Below are positions 17,566-27,490 of a stretch of 64,000 bases of DNA, piece by piece. A program made the position numbers and the translations under genes. The notes below the pieces were generated by a model that saw only the letters and a program-made list of their open reading frames with translations, was not told the origin of the DNA and made no database searches. This stretch comes from Agrobacterium vitis. Its GTDB lineage: Bacteria > Pseudomonadota > Alphaproteobacteria > Rhizobiales > Rhizobiaceae. Location: assembly GCF_037039395.1 (NCBI RefSeq), contig NZ_CP146241.1:372001-436000 (forward strand), given 5' to 3'. Position 1 is the first letter of the stretch. Every line of letters begins with the position of its first letter.

Positions 17566-18906
17566 ATGTTTGCAACGTCTAATATCGAGAAGATTTGCCA
17601 TCAAATACACGCCAGGGAAACTTCGGTGTTGGAAATCAGAGAATCGACATTAGCAGCGATGCTGCGACACAGTCAGCTCAATTGTTTCATCCAAGAACGT
17701 GGCATTGAGCAATCTTTTACCAAGCCGGATGCGGCCTGTGTGGACGCTCCACTTTTTGGGATACCGGTCTCTTTCAAAGATAACATCTGTGTTGAAGGGC
17801 AACCGGTCACCGTCGGGACGTCAGCAATGGCGGCCTGCATCGCTCCGCGTGATGCTGAAATTGTCAGGCAGCTGAAAGCCTTGGGAGCGGTGGTCTCCGG
17901 CAAGAACAACATGCACGAGCTGAGTTTTGGTATCACGTCGGTAAATGCCCAATGGGGAACCGTAGGAAACCCGGCAGCGCCTGGCTATTGCGCTGGAGGT
18001 AGCAGTGGTGGGGGTGCCGCCGCTGTGGCTGCAGGAATTGTGTTGTTGGCAGTTGGTACCGATACTGGTGGTTCGGTAAGGATACCTGCATCTTTTTGCG
18101 GCATCACCGGTTTCAGGCCCACAAGCGGGAGATGGTCATCGTCCGGCATCATTCCGGTATCGAGAACCAAAGATTCGCCCGGTTTGCTGACTCGAAGTGC
18201 GGCAGATGCCCTTTTTGTCTATAGCCATCTCTCATCGGACGAACCGATGACGGCTCCTGATAAGTCGCCTTTGCGAATAGGCCTGCCGTCTTCACTATGG
18301 ACCGGGCTCGACGCCGACGTCAAGTCGGTTTGCCGTGCAGCAATTGATAGCTTAAAGTCTGTCGAACATCAATGCGTGGAGGTAGACGATACCTCGATAC
18401 TTGAACTGAGCCGGACGATCACCTTTACGGTCCCGCTCTACGAATTCTTCTTGGACTTCCCAAGGACATTAGTCTCGCTAGGTTGGGAAGAAAAAATTTC
18501 TGAGGTTTTCGAGGATATTCGCGACGAGAACGTTCGCGGTATAATTCATGCGCACTTGGGTGGTGGGCTAATTACGCCCGCGAATTATGCTGAGGCAATT
18601 TCCAATGTCGGACGATTGCGGCGGAAAATTAATGCGCTTTTTGACTTGGACGATATTGATCTGCTAGCTTATCCGACGGTCCCCCAAGCGGTACCGCTTG
18701 TTTCTGAGGCCGCGCACCCAGACATCTTTGCTGAGTGCATCAGAAACACCGACCTCGCCAGTAACGCGGCGCTTCCGTCGATTACTATCCCGGTTGCTCC
18801 TAAAGGCGCTCTCCCAGTAGGGTTAAGCTTTGATGCTGCATGTGGGAAAGATCGATACCTCTTGGAAGCTGCCACGGGTCTCGAGAAAGTGATAAGCTAT
18901 AAGTAA
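17566..18906 (+). CDS. iaaH: iaaH, indole-3-acetamide hydrolase
   Basis: This protein of 446 residues is an amidase-signature enzyme that converts indole-3-acetamide to indole-3-acetic acid (auxin). The catalytic Ser-cisSer-Lys triad is present: lysine in [12 protein letters not shown] (~70), cis-serine in [15 protein letters not shown] (~147), and the nucleophile in [16 protein letters not shown] (~170). The ATG is preceded by AAGG eight bases upstream and follows the iaaM stop by 40 bases, a bacterial operon arrangement. T-DNA iaaH and iaaM are normally divergent with plant promoters, which is not the case here. The gene looks intact, but without iaaM it can act only on acetamide from elsewhere. 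Its message would have to come from a promoter in or near the IS element. Confidence 0.93.
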   Translation: MFATSNIEKICHQIHARETSVLEIRESTLAAMLRHSQLNCFIQERGIEQSFTKPDAACVDAPLFGIPVSFKDNICVEGQPVTVGTSAMAACIAPRDAEIVRQLKALGAVVSGKNNMHELSFGITSVNAQWGTVGNPAAPGYCAGGSSGGGAAAVAAGIVLLAVGTDTGGSVRIPASFCGITGFRPTSGRWSSSGIIPVSRTKDSPGLLTRSAADALFVYSHLSSDEPMTAPDKSPLRIGLPSSLWTGLDADVKSVCRAAIDSLKSVEHQCVEVDDTSILELSRTITFTVPLYEFFLDFPRTLVSLGWEEKISEVFEDIRDENVRGIIHAHLGGGLITPANYAEAISNVGRLRRKINALFDLDDIDLLAYPTVPQAVPLVSEAAHPDIFAECIRNTDLASNAALPSITIPVAPKGALPVGLSFDAACGKDRYLLEAATGLEKVISYK

Positions 18907-19002
18907 GGCTTGAAGAATTAGAGCACATGCTGTGATCAATGAATCGATTGTGATGTGACGTCGCCGGCCTAAGCTGATTCAACATCCGCAACGGAGAGGT
19001 GG

Positions 19003-19268
19003 ATGATGGGACAGGCCTTGAGCGATGATCTGCGAATACGAGTATTGAAAGCGTCGGCGTCGGGCATGTCGGCCCGACAGGCTGCGGCTCGTTTCGGCGT
19101 TGGAATTTCGACCGCGATCCGCTGGATCGCGAGAGCGCGACAGGGCGAGTTAAGGCCTCGGCCACAAGGCTGGCGACGACCATCGGCCGTTGATGCCCAC
19201 GAGGAATTCGTTATCGCGTCGATCGATGACCGTAAGGATGTGACGCTCGATGAGATGGTTGGGCGCTT
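19003..19268 (+). pseudogene. IS630-family transposase N-terminal fragment
   Basis: Codons from MGQALSDDLRIRVLKASASGMSARQAAARFGVG read as the helix-turn-helix head of an IS630-type transposase. The reading runs to about DVTLDEMVGRL at 19268. The sequence then switches to an unrelated transposase piece, so the DDE domain is absent. It is a dead remnant. Confidence 0.7.
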
Positions 19269-19326
19269 GTTCGCGGCGATGATCCTGTTTGAGAAGTTCG
19301 CCCAGCACCAGCCGCTCAATCGTACG
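19269..19326 (+). pseudogene. Tiny IS66 TnpC-like fragment
   Basis: About 19 codons reading FAAMILFEKFAQHQPLNR match a conserved stretch of IS66-family TnpC. The fragment is wedged between the IS630 remnant and the next IS66 segment. It has no function and marks an illegitimate junction. Confidence 0.5.
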
Positions 19327-19580
19327 CATCCGAGGAAGGCCGTCTTGTACGGGTGAGGAATATGGAAGAGCACTGGCTATATCGACGTCAATATAGCCGG
19401 TGTTGTAGCCATGGACATTATCAGAGACCGTAAACAGGTGAGCCGCCTTGAGATTGTGGACAGCGGTCGGCGCCGCCGATTCAGTGACGAAGCCAAGCTT
19501 GCGATTGTAGCAGAGAGCCTCTCTGCTCCCCGGCAGGTGACGGTTACAGCCCAGCGCCATGGGATCACCCGCTTTCAGTT

Positions 19581-20890
19581 GGACACCTCTAAAAACCTCC
19601 CCATTTTCCGCGTTTCATGATTCAATCCGGCCAGTGTGATTTTCTGGGAGCGGATGATGCGTGGGCAACCGGGCTTTTGGGATTTGGATGATCGTTACGA
19701 ACGGCTGAGTGCCGTCGGCGATCCGCTGGAGAAGCTCAACAGCATCATTCCATGGGCGATATTTGAAAAACCTTTAGCGAAGGCGCTGAAGCGGTCCGAC
19801 GGATCGAAGGGTGGACGTCCACCATTTCCGTCGGTTCTGATGTTTAAAATCCTGGTGCTGCAAGCGCTTTATAATCTCTCCGACGACCAAGCGGAGTTTG
19901 TTATCCAGGACCGGCTGTCGTTTATGCGTTTCCTTGGCCTTTCCCTTTCGCAGAAGGTGCCGGATGCCAAGACGATCTGGCTGTTCCGAGAGAGTTTGGT
20001 GCGTGCAGGTGCCATTGATAATCTGTTTGCCCGTTTCGACAAGCATCTCTCACGTTCCGGATATCTGGCCAAAGGCGGGCAGATCGTTGACGCCACGATC
20101 ATCCAGGCTCCCAAGCAACATAACAGCCAGGACGAGAAAGACGCGATCAAGGCCGGCGAAATCCCTGAGGACTGGAAGGATAAACCCGCCAGGCTGGCCC
20201 AGAAGGACCGCGACGCGCGATGGACAGTGAAGTATTCCAAGGCGAAACGGCCAACGGAGACGCCGACGTCGACGACGACTGGCCAGCACGATATTGCCAT
20301 TCCAATGTTTGGTTACAAAAACCATGCAGGCATCGACCGAGCCCATGGCTTTATCCGGGGATGGACGGTGACGAGTGCGAGCGCCCATGACGGAGCCCAG
20401 CTTCGAAACGTAGTGACCAAAGACAATACCGCGTCGACGGTCTGGGCCGATACGGCCTATCGCTCCAAGACCAACGAGGAATGGTTGCAGGACAATGGCC
20501 TAAAGTCCGACATCCATCAGAAGAAGCCAAAGGGCAAACCCATGCCGGAGGCGATGTCGCGCGCCAACGGCCGTCGTTCGAAGGTCCGCTCCGCCATCGA
20601 ACATGTCTTTGCGCGGCAGAAGGACAAGATGAAGCTCTTCGTGCGCACCATCGGAATCAGCCGAGCGAGGGTGAAGATCGGCATGGCCAATATCACCTAC
20701 AACATGCTTCGCTATGTCTGGCTGACTGGAAAACCACGGACCGCATAACGCGCAGCTGGCCGGAAGGCCGAAATGCATGCCGCAGATGCGGCAATCATCA
20801 CAAAAAATGGGCGATCATCCGCGCGAGTTCATCGCGGAAATACATCCACGGCACCATCTTGCCAACTGCGACCGGTAAATCGAGGTGTCC
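19581..20890 (+). mobile_element. IS5-family element, copy 1 (1310 bp)
   Basis: The ends are GGACACCTC and its complement GAGGTGTCC. The same element occurs at 43247-44556, 45934-47244 and, truncated and inverted, 57863-58943. The left flank is AGTT but the right flank is AGGT, so the usual 4-bp duplication is lost. The IS66 tnpA it entered has lost 96 bp on the right. It encodes one intact transposase. Confidence 0.92.
19636..20748 (+). CDS. IS5-family transposase (copy 1)
   Basis: The protein is 370 residues from GTG 19636, or 364 from ATG 19654 ([19 protein letters not shown]). N-terminal IS5-group sequence [44 protein letters not shown] leads into the DDE domain: [12 protein letters not shown] (D1), [17 protein letters not shown] (D2) and [42 protein letters not shown] (E). 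It is intact and identical in reading to the copy at 43302-44414, which implies recent transposition. Confidence 0.95.
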   Translation: MIFWERMMRGQPGFWDLDDRYERLSAVGDPLEKLNSIIPWAIFEKPLAKALKRSDGSKGGRPPFPSVLMFKILVLQALYNLSDDQAEFVIQDRLSFMRFLGLSLSQKVPDAKTIWLFRESLVRAGAIDNLFARFDKHLSRSGYLAKGGQIVDATIIQAPKQHNSQDEKDAIKAGEIPEDWKDKPARLAQKDRDARWTVKYSKAKRPTETPTSTTTGQHDIAIPMFGYKNHAGIDRAHGFIRGWTVTSASAHDGAQLRNVVTKDNTASTVWADTAYRSKTNEEWLQDNGLKSDIHQKKPKGKPMPEAMSRANGRRSKVRSAIEHVFARQKDKMKLFVRTIGISRARVKIGMANITYNMLRYVWLTGKPRTA

Positions 20891-21049
20891 AGGTGAAGAT
20901 GCTGCGCAGATAGCTCCCACAGAATGCCGGATGCCGAATAGCAGCCGTATGGAGGTGGTGATCGCAAACGGTCGGCGCGTCGTCGTTGATCAGACGGTCG
21001 ATGTGAAAGCGTTGTTGCGGATCATCCGCGGCTTGGAGACACTTTAACT

Positions 21050-21466
21050 ATGAACCCGTTTCCGATGGGCACAACCGTGAAGGTTTGGCTGGCGACTGGC
21101 TATACGGACATGCGGCGCGGCTTTCCATCTTTGGCCCTTCAAGTGCAGGAAATCTTGAAGCATGACCCGCTGAGTGGTCACCTTTTCTGCTTTAGGGGTC
21201 GTCGTTCTGACGTGATCAAGATCATCTGGCATGACGGATTGGGCGCCTGCCTGTTTACCCGGCGGCTGGAACGAGGGCGGTTCATTTGGCCAAACGTGGA
21301 AGGTGGGGCGGTAACAATCTCGACAGCGCAGCTGGGCTCAAACCACTCCAAGCGGCTGCGTTTAAGAGACGTGGTCGTGAGCGTTGGAGGTAAGTCCAGG
21401 GCAACCCCTGGGCCGGTACGCATCCGAGAGACGAATGAAAATGAACCTTCCGATGAAGCGTCGTAA
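21050..21466 (+). pseudogene. tnpB: IS66-family TnpB (copy 1), broken by group II intron sequence
   Basis: The first ~97 codons (MNPFPMGTTVKVWLATGYTDMRRGFPSLALQVQEIL to GGAVTISTAQLG) are a normal TnpB, the small IS66 accessory protein. From about 21338 the expected ending (M-L-x-E-G-I-D-W) is replaced by unrelated codons that belong to a group II intron 5' region. The same break, with identical sequence up to TAAGTCC, occurs in the copy at 37980-38328. Both IS66 copies therefore descend from one that already carried the intron. Confidence 0.75.
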
Positions 21467-22540
21467 CGTGGAACCTGTCGTCAAAACCAGAGGTGTGTCG
21501 TCTCTTTGGGATCAGCTTGTCAGATGCCTGGTGACCGGGCAAGCGGCGACCGGCGTTGAGGGGGCGTGAAGCGGATGCAGGCATTGTCGCGGAACTGCAG
21601 GAACCAGTCGCTCCGATGCAAAGGGAGAAGCACAAGCGGAGAAAACCGTGAGGCGAGAGTACCGATGCGGAGCACTGGGACGGACCGATCTGTAGTAGCG
21701 ATGAAGGCTCGTAATGGAGCTGGAGCGAAGAGGTCGGATCAGGTGGGCGTATCATCAACACAACTGGCAACAGGAGGACGTTGATGGATACGCAAGGCAA
21801 ACCGTTCAATATCAGTAAGCAGAAGGTGTACGAAGCTTATCTGCAGGTGCGATCCAACGGAGGCGCAGCTGGTGTGGATGGAGTAACGATTGAGCAGTTC
21901 GAGGCCGATCTGAAGGGGAATCTCTATAAGATCTGGAACAGGATGAGCTCAGGCACTTACTTTCCTCCGCCAGTTCGCGCCGTTTCCATTCCTAAGAAGA
22001 GTGGAGGCCAGCGGATCCTCGGGGTGCCAACAGTGGCAGATCGCGTGGCCCAAAGTGTGGTCAAGCAGATGATTGAGCCGGATCTAGATGCAATCTTTCT
22101 GGCAGATTCCTATGGCTATCGGCCCGAAAAGTCGGCGCTGGATGCCATCGGCGTTACGCGCAAGCGGTGCTGGAAATATGATTGGGTCCTGGAATTCGAT
22201 ATCAAAGGACTGTTTGACAATATCGACCACGACCTTCTGCTACGGGCTGTACGCAAACACATAACGTGTGCCTGGGCGCTGCTCTACATCGAAAGATGGC
22301 TGACAGCACCAATGCGGAAGGAGGATGGGGCAACCGTCGAGCGAAACTGCGGCACGCCACAAGGCGGTGTCGTTAGCCCGATACTTGCCAACCTCTTCCT
22401 GCATTATGCATTCGACGTGTGGATGGGCAGACAGTTCCCTGACCTGCCATGGTGTCGTTACGCGGATGATGGACTGGTGCATTGCCGGAAAACAGCTACT
22501 CACTTTTCCTGGAAATCCTCTGGCATGCGATCACGGTAAG
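21340..22540 (+). mobile_element. Group II intron, 5' part (truncated)
   Basis: About 440 bases of likely structured RNA (for example CCAGGG-CAA-CCCCTGG near 21397-21413) precede a reverse transcriptase gene. This is the usual spacing in bacterial group II introns. I could not find a clean GUGYG 5' end, so the exact start is uncertain. The 3' half, with domains V and VI, is missing. Confidence 0.65.
21784..22539 (+). pseudogene. Group II intron reverse transcriptase, N-terminal half
   Basis: The gene starts at ATG 21784. RT blocks read in order: VRSNGGAAGVDGVTIEQFE (RT0/1), YFPPPVRAVSIPKKSGGQRILGVPTVADRVAQ (RT1/2), FLADSYGYRPEKSALDAI, WVLEFDIKGLFDNIDHDLL (RT3, catalytic D), GTPQGGVVSPILANLFLHYAFD and CRYADDGLVHC (the YADD catalytic box). 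The frame departs from the family ~10 residues after YADD and ends at 22539. Thumb, maturase (X) and endonuclease regions are missing. It encodes no working maturase. Confidence 0.88.
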
Positions 22541-22575
22541 CGAATTTATCGAGACTTATGCGTCGGTATCGAAGC

Positions 22576-23625
22576 TCACTTAAGGGTCATCGGTTGAACC
22601 AGCGTGGAAAGCTGTAACTGAGGTAATATATCATTGTCTGTCGCGAAATTCCGGCCATAGCAGGCACTCAGGATTTCAACTCCACTTCGATGCAGAGGTG
22701 CATCCACATTCGCAAGTGCTGCAAGCTCGAGAATCGGTATGAGACCAAAGGGCACGTCTTCCAGAACATATCGCGTGTTGATGTCTCGCGGTCCAGCCGG
22801 ATCGTTACCTTTGGCGACAAGAATTTGGGATAGTGCGGCCAGGCTCGTGGCCGTTATTCCGAAAGATTTGCTGAAATGATCGAGGATGGAGGGCACTGTT
22901 TTCCCAAAAGCAGCTGCTATGGCGAGACGCTCACAATCCAATGCTTCGATAAATCTGCTAACGGCAGGGGTCATCGTGACTCTTTGTCCCCAGGTCTCGC
23001 CGAGCTCGATGCGTGTGAGGTTGCAAAGTGCCGTGCCCAGGTGACTTTCCGGGTTTATATTGCTGAGCGTTATGGTGACGATATCGTCTTTCACATCGAA
23101 CCGGTCGCCAAACAGATCTGTGCAAAGCTCATGGGCTTTATGCGCGTCCGCTGCATGAACCAAAGCCATATCAACCTTGCCGCGTATCGCACCAATTTTG
23201 ATGTCGTGCCCAGACTGAGCCTTGCCGGTCAGAACGGTGGTGTTCCAAACTACGATGGGAATTTCGATTTCACGTTGCGCCAATTTTTGGGCGAGATAAA
23301 AGCCGGCGAACGAAAGGTGGGCGCTGATAATGACGGTGTGTCTCGACGTGAGATGTGGCACGAGACTGTCGAGAACAAATCGGTGGCCGTAAGCGGGGAG
23401 GGCCAGCACGACGACATCACATTCCGTAAGTTCTTCTGCGCGCTGGCAGACCCCTGGATTGAACTTGGCAGACAAGGCCCCGCTCACCTGCATCGGCGTG
23501 TCTTGATTGAGTGCTTCAGTTCGTCGGCCAGATGGAGACCATATTCTCGCATGGTGGCCGTTTTGGTGAAGGAGTGCTGCGTACCCGATCGCGATTGCGC
23601 CAGCTCCGGCAATTGCTACATCCAT
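22576..23625 (-). CDS. Opine dehydrogenase (NAD/NADP octopine/nopaline dehydrogenase family)
   Basis: This protein of 349 residues starts at ATG with GAGGT upstream. A Rossmann motif, AGAGAIAIGYAALL, opens the protein at residue 6. The C-terminal helical domain carries the family's catalytic-histidine block NINPESHLGTALCN (~198-211) and the conserved DINTRYVLEDVPFGLIPILELA (~290-311). Family members reductively join an amino acid and a keto acid, or run the reverse. The gene is last in the direction of the opine operon, 198 bases after the ATPase gene. It differs from the T-DNA opine synthase at 45305-47687 and has bacterial signals, so it should act inside the bacterium. Whether it makes or breaks an opine cannot be decided by reading. 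Confidence 0.85.
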   Translation of the reverse strand: MDVAIAGAGAIAIGYAALLHQNGHHARIWSPSGRRTEALNQDTPMQVSGALSAKFNPGVCQRAEELTECDVVVLALPAYGHRFVLDSLVPHLTSRHTVIISAHLSFAGFYLAQKLAQREIEIPIVVWNTTVLTGKAQSGHDIKIGAIRGKVDMALVHAADAHKAHELCTDLFGDRFDVKDDIVTITLSNINPESHLGTALCNLTRIELGETWGQRVTMTPAVSRFIEALDCERLAIAAAFGKTVPSILDHFSKSFGITATSLAALSQILVAKGNDPAGPRDINTRYVLEDVPFGLIPILELAALANVDAPLHRSGVEILSACYGRNFATDNDILPQLQLSTLVQPMTLK

Positions 23626-23823
23626 GTTGCGATACCTCAGAAGCCCGGAGACTAGCCATCTTTGGCTGTGTCCGGTGAAATTTTATGATAGGTCATTATT
23701 TGCGGGCAGTTAGCCCTTGGTCCTTTTGGTCGCATGTCGCGTTTCTTTAAGGACAGTGAAGCACCGTGGTCTCTGTTTTCACGCATTTACGCAAAACCGG
23801 CATCCATTGTTCCTGGAAATGCC

Positions 23824-25677
23824 CTAGTCAAATTGTTCGACCCGGATCAGATGACCTTTGGAAACCTCGCGATATTCCCGAATTGGAGGCTCATACCCCA
23901 TCGGCCGGACCGGGCTTTTTAGATCGTCGGCGACTATCCCGCGATGCATTCTGCGGCGTGAAGGGTCCGGTATCGGCACTGCCGACATAAGCTTCTTCGT
24001 GTAGGGATGTTGGGGGTTTTCGAAAACAGCCCTTCGCGGCCCGATCTCTACAATCTCTCCGAGGTACATCACAGCCACACGATGGCTCACCCGCTCGACA
24101 ACCGCCATGTCGTGGCAAATAAACAGAAAGGCCAGATTGAGGCTCTGTTGCAAATCGAGCAAGAGATTGCAGACCTGTGCTTTGATCGATACGTCAAGCG
24201 CTGAAACGGCTTCGTCGGCAACGATGATTTTAGGGTCGAGCATCAAGGCGCGGGCAATTGCGACACGCTGGCGCTGGCCGCCCGAGAACTGGTGCGGAAA
24301 GCGTTGCATCATGTCGGGAGAAAGCCCCACCTTTTGCATGAGAGAGGCCGCCTTGTCTCGTGCCTGCGCATGGGTTCCGTAACGATGTTGAATATACGGC
24401 TCGACAATCGCCGAGCCTATGCTCATGCGTGGATTGAGAGAGGCGTATGGGTCCTGAAAAATCATCTGGATCGAGCGGCGCATTTTTCTCAATGAGCTAC
24501 TGTTCATTTGCAATACGTTATGGCCATCGACGAAAATCTTGCCTTTTGTGGGTGTAACAAGCCTTGTAATCGAGCGCCCTGTGGTTGACTTGCCACAGCC
24601 GGATTCTCCCACCAGTGAGAGAGTTTCGCCTTCAAAAAGGTCAAAAGAGACCTTCTCCACTGCGTGGACAGCTCCAGATTTGCGTCCCAACAGCCCGGGG
24701 CGAATATCGAAACGCATCGTGAGGTCTTGGACCTCTAAAATGGGCTTGCTGTCTCTGCGAACTGTATCCTCGACATCGCGAGAAGGTTGCTGTTCGCCGC
24801 TCACCGGATTGATCACAGGAAAACGGAGTGGCAACTCTCGATTGTTCATTGACCCTAGCTGCGGTACTGCTGATAGAAGGGCGCGTGTGTAAGGATGTTG
24901 TCCCCGGTGGAATATGTCTGCGGTCTCCCCGACTTCCACCGCGTCTCCGCGAAACATGACGAGGGTTCGGTCTGCCACTTCCGCGACGACACCCATATCA
25001 TGCGTAATGAAGAGAACTGAGGTGCCTTCCTCTTCCTGAAGCGTCTTGATGAGATCGAGGATCTGTCCTTGAACGGTGACATCGAGCGCTGTCGTCGGCT
25101 CGTCGGCAATCAGCAGCTTAGGCCTGGACGCAAGTGCCATGGCAATCATGACGCGCTGCCGCATGCCACCCGAAAACTGATGAGGATATTCGTCATAACG
25201 GCCAGTGGCATTCGGTATACGCACCCTCTCCAGTAGTCTGATAACCTCAGCCTTGCTTTCAGCCTTGGAGATCTGCTTATGGACACTCAACGCTTCGCCA
25301 ATTTGTTTGCCGATGGGGATAATCGGATTGAGCGATGTCATGGGTTCCTGAAATATCATGGAAATCTCATTGCCGCGTACTCGTCGCATCTCGTCTTCAG
25401 GTAGTGAGAGCAGATCTCTGCCGCCCAATCTCACCGTACCCTCTATTCGGCTCGATTGAGCAGCCAGAAGACGCATGATAGAAAGCGACGTCACAGATTT
25501 GCCCGATCCGGATTCTCCAACAATCGCCACCGTTTCGCGCGGTGCAATGTCGAATGAGATATTTCGGATAACCGACTTCCACTGGTCGTTGACCTTAAAT
25601 GAGGTCGTCAGGTTTTGTACAGAAACGACGGGCGTGACTGGTGAAGATTCCGGCGTGTTTTGAAAAGCCATCGTCAT
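23824..25677 (-). CDS. Fused DppD-DppF-type ABC transporter ATPase
   Basis: From ATG 25677, which overlaps the permease stop as ATGA, the protein is 617 residues with two complete ATPase domains in one chain. Domain 1 has Walker A GESGSGKS, signature FSGGMRQRV and Walker [13 protein letters not shown]. Domain 2 has [17 protein letters not shown] and [12 protein letters not shown]. Each domain carries the oligopeptide/dipeptide-transporter C-terminal motif HPYT followed by LLSAVP or LMSAVP. It would energise the two permeases encoded upstream in the same operon. A longer frame opening at 25785 lies inside the permease gene and is unlikely to be used. Confidence 0.93.
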   Translation of the reverse strand: MTMAFQNTPESSPVTPVVSVQNLTTSFKVNDQWKSVIRNISFDIAPRETVAIVGESGSGKSVTSLSIMRLLAAQSSRIEGTVRLGGRDLLSLPEDEMRRVRGNEISMIFQEPMTSLNPIIPIGKQIGEALSVHKQISKAESKAEVIRLLERVRIPNATGRYDEYPHQFSGGMRQRVMIAMALASRPKLLIADEPTTALDVTVQGQILDLIKTLQEEEGTSVLFITHDMGVVAEVADRTLVMFRGDAVEVGETADIFHRGQHPYTRALLSAVPQLGSMNNRELPLRFPVINPVSGEQQPSRDVEDTVRRDSKPILEVQDLTMRFDIRPGLLGRKSGAVHAVEKVSFDLFEGETLSLVGESGCGKSTTGRSITRLVTPTKGKIFVDGHNVLQMNSSSLRKMRRSIQMIFQDPYASLNPRMSIGSAIVEPYIQHRYGTHAQARDKAASLMQKVGLSPDMMQRFPHQFSGGQRQRVAIARALMLDPKIIVADEAVSALDVSIKAQVCNLLLDLQQSLNLAFLFICHDMAVVERVSHRVAVMYLGEIVEIGPRRAVFENPQHPYTKKLMSAVPIPDPSRRRMHRGIVADDLKSPVRPMGYEPPIREYREVSKGHLIRVEQFD

Positions 25678-26552
25678 TGCGCGCTCCTTGTTTTCGGATC
25701 GATCGCGTCGCGCAACGCGTCCCCCAGAATATTCAATGCGAGTACGGTCAGGAGTATCGCAAGGGACGGAAACAATACGAGCCACCAGGCGCTAAGAATA
25801 TTCTCGAAACCTTCCCGTATCATACCCCCCCATGTCGCGGTTGGAGGCCGCACCCCAAGACCGATGAACGCCAGGGACGCTTCGGTTCGAATGGCCGATG
25901 CCATCCAAAGCGATGCTACAACGACGATGTCGGAAAGGATGTTCGGCAGAATATGAACGCCCATAATGCGAATTGGCGAAAAACCGAGCGATTTGCCAGC
26001 CTCGACGAATTCGCGGCGTTTGACCGCGATTGTTGGCGCACGGGCTACTCTGGCAAAAGGCGCTGTTTCCGTAATCGCAATGGCGATGATGAGATTCTCG
26101 AAACTGGCACCTAACATTGCGGCAACCATCAGACCCAGCAGCAGGGTCGGAAAGGAGAGCATCACATCGACAATCCCCATGATGATCTGGTCAAAGATAC
26201 CGCCAATATAGCCTGCCAATATACCGATGATCGAACCGACGACCATGGCGATCATCACCGACAGAAAGCCGATCGAGAGCGAAATTCTCGCCCCATACAA
26301 TAGCCGGCTGAGAACATCCCGGCCGTAGCTGTCCGTTCCCATCCAGAATTGTGCGGAAGGTGCGCTGAGGCGGTGAAGAATATTCTGCTTCAGCGGATCA
26401 TATGGCGCGATGGCAGGAGCCAAAACAGCAAGGAGAATGATCGACGTGAGCAGGCCTATGCCGATCCATGAATAACTGTTGCGACGGAAAGCCGCAAAAA
26501 CCACATTCGGTTGTCGCTGCGGCGAGATGGAAGAAAGGGCGGCTTTGGTCAT
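25674..26552 (-). CDS. DppC-type ABC transporter permease
   Basis: This protein of 292 residues has a hydrophobic N-terminal helix (WIGIGLLTSIILLAVLAPAIAPYDP) followed by the family's HRLSAPSAQFWMGTDSYGRDVLSRLLYGARISL block. Several membrane segments follow, with the EAA-like loop EFVEAGKSLGFSPIRIMGVHILPNIL. The end is typical of DppC/OppC (LAILLTVLALNILGDALRDAIDPKTR). It pairs with the DppB-type permease encoded immediately upstream, and the stop and start codons overlap by four bases on both sides. The substrate is probably an opine taken up by the same route as short peptides. Confidence 0.92.
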   Translation of the reverse strand: MTKAALSSISPQRQPNVVFAAFRRNSYSWIGIGLLTSIILLAVLAPAIAPYDPLKQNILHRLSAPSAQFWMGTDSYGRDVLSRLLYGARISLSIGFLSVMIAMVVGSIIGILAGYIGGIFDQIIMGIVDVMLSFPTLLLGLMVAAMLGASFENLIIAIAITETAPFARVARAPTIAVKRREFVEAGKSLGFSPIRIMGVHILPNILSDIVVVASLWMASAIRTEASLAFIGLGVRPPTATWGGMIREGFENILSAWWLVLFPSLAILLTVLALNILGDALRDAIDPKTRSAQ

Positions 26553-27490
26553 TGGGCGAGACTCACTCTTGGATCAACGTAGGCGTAAATGAGATCGGTG
26601 ATGGTGTTCACCAGGATGACGAAGGTAGCAAAGACCACCATGAGTGCCTGGAGCATCGTATAGTCGCGAGATTGCAGCGCACCGAGGATCAGCTTGCCAA
26701 GGCCGGGGCGTGTGAAGACGATTTCAGTCAACACCGAGTTTCCGATCAGGGTGCCGAAATACAGACCAACCACCGTAACAATCGGGATGAGCGCGTTGCC
26801 GAGCGCATGCCGCAGGATGAGCGTTCGCGGATGGACACCTTTGGCGCGTGCGGTGCGGATGTAGTCCTCGCCCATGACATCCAGCATCGATGAACGGGTG
26901 ACGCGCGCAATATATGCCGTCATAATCAACCCAAGGTTGATAGCTGGCAGCAGTAGATTGCGCAGATGGCTGATCGGATCAGAGGAGGCCCGGCTCATAA
27001 CGGGCAGCCACTGCAACCATACGGCAAAAGCAAGCAGCAATAGTATTGCCGAAACGAAACCGGGAAACGACAGGCCGAGCAGTGACAAAAAGCGGCTCAC
27101 ATAGTCCGGCCACCGGTTGCGGCGAACGGCGGCAATGATTCCCAGGGGAATTCCAAACATCGCACCGATCAGCATGGCGGCGACCGCCAGTTCCAGTGTG
27201 TAAGGCAGAACCAGAGCGACTTCTTCAAACACAGTACGGCCGCTGACCATAGAACGGCCGAAATTTCCTGTGATCATATCGGAGAGAAAATGTAGATACT
27301 GTACGCCGATCGGCTGATCGAGGCCGAGCTGCGCGCGCAAGTCTTGGAGAGCTGCGTCACTTGCCCGATCGCCAAGCATGGCAACTGCAGCGTCACCCGG
27401 TACCAGACGCACCAGCACGAACACCATTGTCAGCATGGCGATCAATGTCGGAATTGCAAGAAGGAGTTTTCGGATCCCATAACCGATCAT
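26549..27490 (-). CDS. DppB-type ABC transporter permease
   Basis: This protein of 313 residues opens with the DppB/OppB N-terminal helix KLLLAIPTLIAMLTMVFVLVRLVPGDAAVAMLG. It continues with the long LGLDQPIGVQYLHFLSDMITGNFGRS periplasmic block and five further membrane helices. The EAA loop is DYIRTARAKGVHPRTLILRHALGNALIPIVTVVG, and the C-terminus holds the expected VFTRPGLGKLILGALQSRDY. It starts at ATG 27490, overlapping the preceding gene's stop by four bases, and ends overlapping the DppC-type gene. It forms half of the membrane channel of the importer. Confidence 0.93.
   Translation of the reverse strand: MIGYGIRKLLLAIPTLIAMLTMVFVLVRLVPGDAAVAMLGDRASDAALQDLRAQLGLDQPIGVQYLHFLSDMITGNFGRSMVSGRTVFEEVALVLPYTLELAVAAMLIGAMFGIPLGIIAAVRRNRWPDYVSRFLSLLGLSFPGFVSAILLLLAFAVWLQWLPVMSRASSDPISHLRNLLLPAINLGLIMTAYIARVTRSSMLDVMGEDYIRTARAKGVHPRTLILRHALGNALIPIVTVVGLYFGTLIGNSVLTEIVFTRPGLGKLILGALQSRDYTMLQALMVVFATFVILVNTITDLIYAYVDPRVSLAQ

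Larger units (their letters stand above)
19411..21047 (+). pseudogene. tnpA: IS66-family TnpA (copy 1), interrupted by an IS5 copy with 96 bp lost
   Basis: The 5' part (19411-19580, MDIIRDRKQVSRLEIVDSG to HGITRFQL) and 3' part (20891-21047, ending RIIRGLETL) are the same gene that is intact at 37555-37977. Comparison shows that the IS5 copy sits after the AGTT target and that 96 bases, equivalent to 37725-37820, are missing at its right side. The simplest explanation is an insertion followed by an IS-adjacent deletion, or recombination between two nearby insertions. The intact gene would make a small helix-turn-helix accessory protein. Confidence 0.8.

Noticed and set aside
22576..23625. Opine dehydrogenase at 22576 as a T-DNA opine synthase
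   Set aside because: It has a bacterial Shine-Dalgarno, no plant TATA box, lies with the bacterial operon and has no flanking border.
23824..25785. Longer ATPase starting at 25785
   Set aside because: The extra residues lie within the DppC gene and resemble nothing; ATG 25677 gives the ATGA overlap seen throughout the operon.
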